Part shown: positions 23,369 to 28,518 of the stretch, piece after piece | Position numbering within the stretch: the stretch's first letter is position 1 | Layout of the letters: the number at the start of each line of letters is the position of its first letter | Origin: UMGS1649 sp045652705 | GTDB lineage: Bacteria; Bacillota; Clostridia; TANB77; CAG-465 | Length of the DNA: 28,518 bases | Direction of reading: 5' to 3' | Assembly: GCA_045652705.1 (NCBI GenBank) | Contig: JAZRUV010000012.1 | Coordinates: 1 to 28,518 of the forward strand | Notes under the pieces: generated by a model | What the model saw: only the letters and a program-made list of their open reading frames with translations | Told to the model about the DNA's origin: nothing | Databases searched by the model: none | Translations under genes and position numbers: made by a program

Positions 23369-23397
23369 TTGAAATAATATAATATGTGTGGTATAAT
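23369..23397 (+). promoter_or_regulatory. Promoter of murB-yvcK
   Basis: TTGAAA (23369-23374), 17-bp spacer, TATAAT (23392-23397). The transcript would begin at about 23403-23405, on top of the first in-frame ATG, which argues for the later murB start at 23433. Confidence 0.82.
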
Positions 23398-23432
23398 TCT
23401 AAATGTCAAAGTACAATGTAATGGGTGAAACT

Positions 23433-24344
23433 ATGAAAGAAAATTTAAGAGATATTGAAAAGTATATATCTGGTTCTAAAGTAAAATACAATGAACCAAT
23501 GAAAAAATATACTACTATAAAAATAGGTGGTAATGCAGATTGTTTAGTATTACCTGAAAGTATGGTAGATGTAAAAAATGTTCTAGCATTTGCAAAAGAA
23601 AACGATATTCCTGTAACGGTTGTAGGTAATGGAAGTAAACTTTTAGTAAAAGATGGTGGAATTCGAGGAATCGTTATTAAATTTGGAAGCAAGTTTGCAA
23701 ATATAGATATAGATGGAGAATATGTAACAGTTTTTGCCGGAATGACATTGCCTCGTCTTGCTATAATAGCAAAGGATAATGAATTGTCTGGACTAGAGTT
23801 TGCAGCTGGAATTCCAGGTAATATTGGTGGAGCTGTATATATGAATGCTGGTGCATATGGTTCGGAAATGGCTAATATAGTAGTTGACGTTACATACATT
23901 GACGAAAATTTAGAGGTAAAAACGATTTCTAATGAAGAGTGTAATTTCTCATATAGAAACAGTATTTTTAGAAATAACAACTATGTGATATTATCTACAA
24001 GATTAAAATTACAAATAGGAAATAAACAAGAGATAGAAAACTTGATGAAACAAAACCAGGAATCTAGAAAATCTAAACAGCCACTAGAATATCCAAATGC
24101 AGGTAGTACCTTTAAAAGACCAGAAGGACATTTTGTAGGTAAACTTATAGATGACTTAGGCCTTAAAGGATATAGTATTGGGGATGCACAGATTTCTACT
24201 AAGCATTCAGGCTTTATAGTAAACAAAGGAAACGCAACATCAAAGGATGTAACTCAGTTAATAGAATATATAAAAGAAAAAGTATTGACAGCAAATAATA
24301 TTAAGCTAGAAGAAGAAATTATAATACTTGGAGAAGGAGAATAA
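23433..24344 (+). CDS. murB: UDP-N-acetylenolpyruvoylglucosamine reductase
   Basis: FAD enzyme that reduces UDP-GlcNAc-enolpyruvate with NADPH to UDP-MurNAc, an early step of peptidoglycan synthesis. MKKYTTIKIGGNADCLVLPE, NGSKLLVKDGGIRGIVI and GLEFAAGIPGNIGGAVYMNAGAYG are the FAD-domain motifs. FSYRNSIFR is the YRxSxF type II signature, and the catalytic Ser is in AGSTFKRPEG. The start at 23433 gives 303 residues, the length of the Bacillus enzyme, and has GGTGA 4 bp upstream. The ATG at 23403 falls at the predicted transcript start. Confidence 0.95.
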   Translation: MKENLRDIEKYISGSKVKYNEPMKKYTTIKIGGNADCLVLPESMVDVKNVLAFAKENDIPVTVVGNGSKLLVKDGGIRGIVIKFGSKFANIDIDGEYVTVFAGMTLPRLAIIAKDNELSGLEFAAGIPGNIGGAVYMNAGAYGSEMANIVVDVTYIDENLEVKTISNEECNFSYRNSIFRNNNYVILSTRLKLQIGNKQEIENLMKQNQESRKSKQPLEYPNAGSTFKRPEGHFVGKLIDDLGLKGYSIGDAQISTKHSGFIVNKGNATSKDVTQLIEYIKEKVLTANNIKLEEEIIILGEGE

Positions 24345-24346
24345 AA

Positions 24347-25735
24347 ATGAAAACTTTTTTAGAGTGGTTAAAGCCTGGAATAAAAGTAAAAAGATATATA
24401 ATACTTCAACTTATTTCAATAGCTACACTCGCTTATTCAGTAATAACTTTAACAACAAGAGAAATACTTACACCTAAAGTACTTATAGCGTATATAGCGT
24501 TAATTACATTATCTTTGTTTACTACAGTATACTCGTTTTTACTAGCACAAAGAAATGTATTGAAAATTACACTTAAAAATATGGCGTATAAAGAAAAAAA
24601 TGTAGATATACGCAGATTGTTATATACAGAATCGATGTTAAAAAAAGGGCCTAAAGTCGTAATAATAGGCGGTGGAAAAGGACTATCTAATATTCTAAGT
24701 GGACTTAAAGAATATACATCTAATATAACATCAATAGTTGCTACTTTTGATGATGGTGGTTCAACAGGAAAGCTTATGGAGGAAATGGACATATTACCAC
24801 CTGGGGATATACGTAGAAGTATAATAGCCCTTTCAAAGTCAGAACCAGCAATGGAAAAACTTTTAGGTTATAGATTTCAAGAAGGAACTGTTAACAGTCA
24901 CTCTTTAGGTAATTTAATAATAGTTGCGATGACAGAAATAATGGGCGGCTTTGCGCCTGCTGTTCAAAAGCTATCTAGTATATTTAATGTAAAAGGGAAA
25001 ATATTACCAGTTACATTAGATAAAGCTAAACTTTGTGCTGGACTTGAAAATGGTGAGATAGTGGTTGGTGAAGATAATATTCGTCCAAGAGTATTAGAGG
25101 CAAAGAGTAGAATAAAACAAATATTTTTAAAAGATACAGAAGCGAGCCCAACACCTGGAGTAATTGAAGCAATAAATGAAGCAGATGTTATTGTTATAGG
25201 ACCTGGAAGCCTTTATACAAGTGTTATATGTAATTTGCTTGTAAATGAAGTGGGCAAGGCTATAATACAAAGTAAAGCTAAAAAGGTTATGATAGCTAAT
25301 TTAATGAATGAACCAGGTGAAACATTAGGATATACTTTAGCAAAACATGTTAATGAAGTGGAAAGATATCTAGGTAAACATGCATTAGATTTTGTTCTTG
25401 CAAATAATGGGGAAATTACAGAAGATATGATTTATGATTTTAATCAAGGAGCATCAACCCCTGTGGTTATAGATTTAGAAAATATTCAAAATAGAACTAT
25501 ATCTGTTATAGAGGAAGATTTTGTAATAACTGCTCCTAATGCTATTTTACATGATAATCTAAGAATTTCAGAAATATTAATTGAAATAGCAAAATCTAAA
25601 AACATAGGCTCTTTAAACCTATTAAAAAGTAAAAACAAGAAGGAAAGGGTAAGTATAAAAAATAAAATACGTAACTTGTTCTCTAGAAAAAATAACGAAT
25701 CAAAAAACAAATCTCAAGATAATATAGACAAGTAG
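24347..25735 (+). CDS. yvcK: YvcK/CofD-like protein (gluconeogenesis factor family) with membrane anchor
   Basis: This 462-residue protein has two predicted membrane helices (about 17-36 and 45-67) before the YvcK domain. Domain motifs are KVVIIGGGKGLSNILSGL, VATFDDGGSTGKLMEEM, PPGDIRRSIIAL, the NSHSLGNLIIVAMTEI segment, IGPGSLYTSVICNLLV and VMIANLMNEPGETLGYTLAKHV. YvcK binds UDP-sugars and is needed for growth on gluconeogenic substrates and for cell-wall homeostasis in Bacillus. N-terminal membrane helices occur in some clostridial homologues. It lies 2 bp after murB, fitting a wall-linked role. The C-terminal ~35 residues are Lys/Asn-rich. The usual neighbours rapZ and whiA are not here. 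Confidence 0.92.
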   Translation: MKTFLEWLKPGIKVKRYIILQLISIATLAYSVITLTTREILTPKVLIAYIALITLSLFTTVYSFLLAQRNVLKITLKNMAYKEKNVDIRRLLYTESMLKKGPKVVIIGGGKGLSNILSGLKEYTSNITSIVATFDDGGSTGKLMEEMDILPPGDIRRSIIALSKSEPAMEKLLGYRFQEGTVNSHSLGNLIIVAMTEIMGGFAPAVQKLSSIFNVKGKILPVTLDKAKLCAGLENGEIVVGEDNIRPRVLEAKSRIKQIFLKDTEASPTPGVIEAINEADVIVIGPGSLYTSVICNLLVNEVGKAIIQSKAKKVMIANLMNEPGETLGYTLAKHVNEVERYLGKHALDFVLANNGEITEDMIYDFNQGASTPVVIDLENIQNRTISVIEEDFVITAPNAILHDNLRISEILIEIAKSKNIGSLNLLKSKNKKERVSIKNKIRNLFSRKNNESKNKSQDNIDK

Positions 25736-25764
25736 TATTGTTGTCTTAAAGTAGAGGGGAAGAA

Positions 25765-27588
25765 ATGGTTTACAAAAGATTAAATAAGAGTTTAAATTCG
25801 GATTCTAAAATAGAATATATAGAATCAAATAATCAAGGAATATATATAAACAGTTCTATTATGGGTGCAAATTTTGCACCCTATCATGGTATATATATTT
25901 ATCAAGAACCAAAGCAAGATATAATATATCTATCTAAAATGATAGAAATTGTAAGTATAGGTCATGATAAATTTAATATAATGGATATTAAGACAAGTGA
26001 AGCTTCGTATGATGGAGTGCAGTATTTAGAAGAATTTACAACTAGTCCTGTACCAACATATGTATATAATGTAAATGGATGCTTAATTGAGAAAAAGTAT
26101 AAACTTCACCCAAGTGAAAAGCTACTATGTATAGAGTATAAGGTTACAAATAATACTGGAAAGTTAGTAAAGCTTAATACGTCACCGTGTATTACTAATA
26201 GAGGTCTTTTTAATGCTAAGAGACAAAGTGATATGAAATTTACAACTCAAACTAAGCCAACAGCCACAAAGGTAACATTAAGTATAAGTGATAAAAAAGA
26301 TTTGTATATTAAATCTAAGGACATGAAATATGACAAAAAAGAAAGTTATATATGTGGAATAAATTACGATTTTGAAACATCGGATGGAATAACTAAAACA
26401 TATGTTGAAGATTTGTTTGTTCCAGGAAGCTTTGAAGCCAGTGTGAAAAATGGCAACACTAATACTTTTAGCATATTTGTGGCATTGGAGGATATAGATA
26501 TACGTGATATAAAATCTTATGATATTGAAGTGGATATAAAAGCAAGAGATAGTATAAGATATAGTGGTATAGACAAAAATTATCACGAATTGTTAGAATT
26601 AGCAAAAACAGCATATAATTTACACTATATAGATAAAGAGAAAAAAAGGTTGGTATTACTTGAAACAATTCCAGCTGTACACGAAAATGATGAGTATGTC
26701 AAGAATATGATTATTTCTATAGAAGGAAATTATTTGTTGCTAAGAAGATATAAAGAGGCTCATAAAATATTAGAAAGTATGATGGCTAAACTAAAGGATG
26801 AAACATACACTTTAAGCGAACTAGCTAGATGTGAAACAATGCTTTTGTTTATAGAGGCGCTAAATAGATACCTTGCAGAAGCAGAAGCTAGTGGTGAACA
26901 GATAAGAGACTTTTACGAATATATAAAATCAAATATATATGAATATTTAGATAGGAAAAATAAAAATGTAAGCGCAGATAAAGATTTTTTACTTCAAGTA
27001 AAAGGGAAGAAATATATCAAGATAAATGCCCTTTGGTACAATGCACTTAGAATATTTGTAGATTTAGCGGACAAGTTTCATGAGGAATCTGAGTTTATAT
27101 ATACTATTTCTGAAACATTAAGAGAAAATATAATTGCAAGTTTTTGGGATGAAAATAAAAATGTGCTAAAATATGAAATAAATGAAGAGGCGTATACTAC
27201 TTTTGATATGATATATTCTTTAAGTTTATCTTATCCTGTAATTAAAGATGCAACAATGTCTATGAAATTAGTAGATACAGCATTTAAACAGTTATATACT
27301 GCATATGGAATGAGACTAGGTGCTATTAATACTAAACAATATGATGGGAACCTGTATCCTCATCTTATGGCACATTTTCTTAAAGCAAATTTAAGGCAAA
27401 TGGGCGTAACAAGAGCAAGTCAGAAACTTGCATACAATTTGGTAAAAGAAATATTAGGTGAAATTGGTAAAGATACAGTATCAACAGTAAGATATAGATA
27501 TAGTGAAAAGGCAAAAAAAGCGTATGGATATGAGGTGAGTGCAATTACAAATGCAGAGCTTATACGTACTTTCGATATGTTAACGTAA
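25765..27588 (+). CDS. Divergent glycogen-debranching (GH133/GDE)-like protein
   Basis: This 607-residue protein has an N-terminal beta-rich domain (about 1-265) followed by an all-alpha toroid-like domain. The best evidence is KINALWYNALRIFVDLADKF (about residues 419-438), matching 'vEiqALWYNALri' of the amylo-1,6-glucosidase C-terminal domain. YTAYGMRLGAI and YDGNLYPHLMAHFLKANLRQ match 'TPYGLRsl' and 'hqGtVWPwLlgp(y)..a'. The segments that carry the catalytic acids in GH133 (around 'DASLWFi' and 'GSisEifDGd') are not conserved: they read RCETMLLFIEAL and VSTVRYRYSEKAKKA. It may therefore be a pseudoenzyme or have a different substrate. It follows yvcK by 29 bp and precedes ruvC by 31 bp. 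Confidence 0.6.
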   Translation: MVYKRLNKSLNSDSKIEYIESNNQGIYINSSIMGANFAPYHGIYIYQEPKQDIIYLSKMIEIVSIGHDKFNIMDIKTSEASYDGVQYLEEFTTSPVPTYVYNVNGCLIEKKYKLHPSEKLLCIEYKVTNNTGKLVKLNTSPCITNRGLFNAKRQSDMKFTTQTKPTATKVTLSISDKKDLYIKSKDMKYDKKESYICGINYDFETSDGITKTYVEDLFVPGSFEASVKNGNTNTFSIFVALEDIDIRDIKSYDIEVDIKARDSIRYSGIDKNYHELLELAKTAYNLHYIDKEKKRLVLLETIPAVHENDEYVKNMIISIEGNYLLLRRYKEAHKILESMMAKLKDETYTLSELARCETMLLFIEALNRYLAEAEASGEQIRDFYEYIKSNIYEYLDRKNKNVSADKDFLLQVKGKKYIKINALWYNALRIFVDLADKFHEESEFIYTISETLRENIIASFWDENKNVLKYEINEEAYTTFDMIYSLSLSYPVIKDATMSMKLVDTAFKQLYTAYGMRLGAINTKQYDGNLYPHLMAHFLKANLRQMGVTRASQKLAYNLVKEILGEIGKDTVSTVRYRYSEKAKKAYGYEVSAITNAELIRTFDMLT

Positions 27589-27619
27589 AGAACAATTAAG
27601 ATAAGGAGAAGAAAACGCA

Positions 27620-28108
27620 ATGTATATTTTAGGAATAGATCCTGGCTTTGGAAGAGTTGGTTATGGAATTATAGAATACAGAAATAATAAATATAGGCCG
27701 GTAGAATATGGTTCAATAACCACTAAAACAGGGGAAAAACTATCTACAAGACTAAAACAAATACATGAAGATTTAGAAGAGATAATTTCTAGATATAAAA
27801 TAGATGAGGCTGCAGTTGAATCTCTTTTCTTTAATACCAATATAACAACAGGAATACAAGTTGCTGAAGCTAGAGGAGTAATCCTTCTAACGCTAGAGGA
27901 ACATAATATACCAATAAATGAATATACTCCGCTTCAGGTAAAGCAAGCATTAATTGGTTATGGTAGAGCAGATAAAGTGCAGATAAAGAACATGGTAAAA
28001 GATATGCTTAAATTAGAAAAAATGCCAAGATTAGATGACACAACAGATGCTTTGGCAATCGCAATATGTCATGCAAATAGCGCAAAGTATAATAAGTATT
28101 TAAAATAA
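27620..28108 (+). CDS. ruvC: Holliday junction resolvase RuvC
   Basis: Cuts Holliday junctions during recombinational repair, with RuvAB. The 162 residues are normal. Asp7 (GIDPGF), Glu67 (AAVESLFF) and the C-terminal Asp pair (RLDDTTDALAIAICH) are the metal-binding catalytic residues. QVAEARGVI, YTPLQVKQALIGYGRADK and QIKNMV are conserved. AAGGAG lies 12 bp before the ATG. The following genes are not ruvA and ruvB, so the complex is encoded elsewhere. Confidence 0.97.
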   Translation: MYILGIDPGFGRVGYGIIEYRNNKYRPVEYGSITTKTGEKLSTRLKQIHEDLEEIISRYKIDEAAVESLFFNTNITTGIQVAEARGVILLTLEEHNIPINEYTPLQVKQALIGYGRADKVQIKNMVKDMLKLEKMPRLDDTTDALAIAICHANSAKYNKYLK

Positions 28109-28119
28109 AAAATTAACAC

Positions 28120-28159
28120 AAAAATGGAAGTTAATGTGAAACCATTGACTTTCATTTTT
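28120..28159 (+). terminator. Terminator of the murB-ruvC run
   Basis: A run of A followed by ATGGAAGTTAATG (28120-28136) pairs with CATTGACTTTCAT and a T-run (28143-28159), with two G-T pairs and a 6-nt loop. It begins 12 bp after the ruvC stop. The descending arm contains TTGACT, a possible -35 box for the next unit. Confidence 0.8.
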
Positions 28160-28171
28160 GTTTAGTATAAA
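28145..28171 (+). promoter_or_regulatory. Possible promoter for the leader and prepilin-like gene
   Basis: TTGACT (28145-28150) and TATAAA (28166-28171), spaced by only 15 bp, which is short. The -35 lies in the arm of the ruvC terminator. The placement fits, just before the leader ORF, but the spacing makes it doubtful. Confidence 0.35.
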
Positions 28172-28201
28172 CTAAATACATAATAAAGGGGAGTAAAACA
28201 A

Positions 28202-28258
28202 ATGAAAAACGCTGAAAGCCCTGGGGCTGTACACACACACACACACACACACAATTAA
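28202..28258 (+). CDS. Short leader ORF with a dinucleotide repeat
   Basis: ATG at 28202 has AAAGGGGAG at 28185-28193, a good ribosome site with an 8-bp gap. In the sequenced frame it encodes 18 residues (MKNAESPGAVHTHTHTHN) and stops at 28256. The (AC)11 run supplies alternating His and Thr codons. If one AC unit were lost, translation would continue for 41 residues to a TAG at 28327, inside the 5' arm of the terminator hairpin. With one unit gained it stops at 28260. It resembles no known leader peptide. It may be a regulatory ORF or the remnant of a broken gene. Confidence 0.5.
   Translation: MKNAESPGAVHTHTHTHN
28231..28253 (+). repeat. (AC)11 dinucleotide microsatellite
   Basis: Uninterrupted ACACAC... 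of 23 nt (11 AC units plus A) from 28231 to 28253 inside the leader ORF. Such tracts change length by polymerase slippage and are the basis of phase variation in other bacteria. No similar tract was seen elsewhere in the window. Confidence 0.97.
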
Positions 28259-28313
28259 CTAAACAAACACTACAAAGTAGTGGAGCATTTTCATACCCAA
28301 ATAACAAGAAAAA

Positions 28314-28360
28314 AGCAAGGTTAGCATAGAATAAATATCTATGTTGGCTTTGCTCTTTTT
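28314..28360 (+). terminator. Leader terminator/attenuator hairpin before the prepilin-like gene
   Basis: AGCAAGGTTAGCATAGA (28314-28330) pairs over all 17 positions (four G-T pairs) with TCTATGTTGGCTTTGCT (28338-28354) across a 7-nt loop, followed by C and TTTTT (28356-28360). It lies between the leader ORF and the gene at 28388. That position fits an attenuator rather than the end of a gene, because no gene ends just upstream. Confidence 0.82.
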
Positions 28361-28387
28361 GCATGCAAAAAAGGAGGAGGTAAAAAT

Positions 28388-28518
28388 ATGCAAAACAAAA
28401 AGGCGGTATCATTAGTGGTACTAGTAATAACAATAATAGTAATGATAATATTAGCAGGAACAATTATTCTATCAATAAACAACAGTGGAATAATAGAAAA
28501 AGCTCAAAATGCAGTAGA
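28388..28518 (+). CDS. Prepilin-like surface protein (3' partial)
   Basis: The ATG has AAAGGAGGAGG ending 7 bp upstream, the strongest ribosome site in the window. The visible 43 residues begin MQNKKA then VSLVVLVITIIVMIILAGTI, with ILSINNSGIIEKAQNAV after it: a basic leader and long hydrophobic helix as in prepilins. The residue before the helix is Ala instead of Gly and the +5 Glu is missing (Val). The N-terminus is nearly identical to that of the 7154 gene. In these bacteria such N-termini often head larger surface proteins, including those with FGE-like, DGR-diversified C-termini; the rest lies beyond the window. Expression may be controlled by the leader hairpin. Confidence 0.75.
   Translation, partial: MQNKKAVSLVVLVITIIVMIILAGTIILSINNSGIIEKAQNAV

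Noticed and set aside
28152..28463. Minus-strand ORF across the right-end leader
   Set aside because: It is only an open frame opposite the AC repeat and hairpin, Leu/Cys-rich, without a ribosome site.
1..28518. CRISPR array or insertion sequence
   Set aside because: No regularly spaced direct repeats, no transposase-like protein and no long terminal inverted repeats were found by eye.

Overview
The window looks like a chromosome segment from a low-G+C, Gram-positive anaerobe of the Clostridia, most like the uncultured gut lineages (inference). The signs are A/T-ending codons, Firmicutes-type promoters (TTGACA, 17 bp, TATAAT), strong GGAGG ribosome sites, many GTG starts, radical SAM enzymes, wall teichoic acid genes, and prepilin-like proteins beginning near 'VSLVxLVITIIVMIILAGTII'. 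No rRNA, CRISPR array or complete mobile element was seen.

Left end (1-1300): the 3' part of a surface-type protein with an FGE-sulfatase/C-type-lectin-like C-terminus. Its last ~150 bp carry the signature of a diversity-generating retroelement (DGR) variable region: G+C-rich sequence and runs of NNC codons that fit mutated AAC codons. It is followed by a structured G+C-rich spacer and a small MutS-domain-I-like gene that fits the DGR accessory class called MSL. No reverse transcriptase or template repeat is visible in the window.

1254-6683: a seven-gene rightward run with a membrane protein, a membrane-anchored HExxH putative peptidase, a B12-binding-type radical SAM protein, smpB, a DUF3592-like membrane protein and a SPASM radical SAM protein. 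It is followed by two small prepilin-like genes (6754-7519). 7665-9253: a single-gene unit for a COG2509-type FAD oxidoreductase.

9311-15918: a six-gene wall teichoic acid operon. It has an ABC exporter (tagG, tagH), three CDP-glycerol glycerophosphotransferase-type proteins (one fused to a family 2 glycosyltransferase) and tagD, and ends at a strong terminator shared with a convergent gene.

16450-20678: glyA-topA-cation diffusion facilitator. 20725-21907: a P-loop NTPase/CYTH fusion with its own promoter and terminator, followed by tRNA-Lys(CUU) on the minus strand. 23369-28159: murB, yvcK, a divergent glycogen-debranching-like protein and ruvC.

Three minus-strand genes (15909-16271, 22106-22747, 22760-23206) interrupt the housekeeping genes. 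They have more G+C-rich codons and share a helix-turn-helix-like module, with a related tail in at least two of them. I do not recognise the family.

Right end (28145-28518): a leader with a short ORF containing an (AC)11 repeat, then a terminator hairpin, then the start of another prepilin-like gene. The repeat number decides whether the leader ORF stops early or runs into the terminator stem, so this may be a phase-variable attenuator controlling a surface protein. Together, the window ends suggest a surface-display system diversified by a DGR at one locus and perhaps switched by a microsatellite at another.
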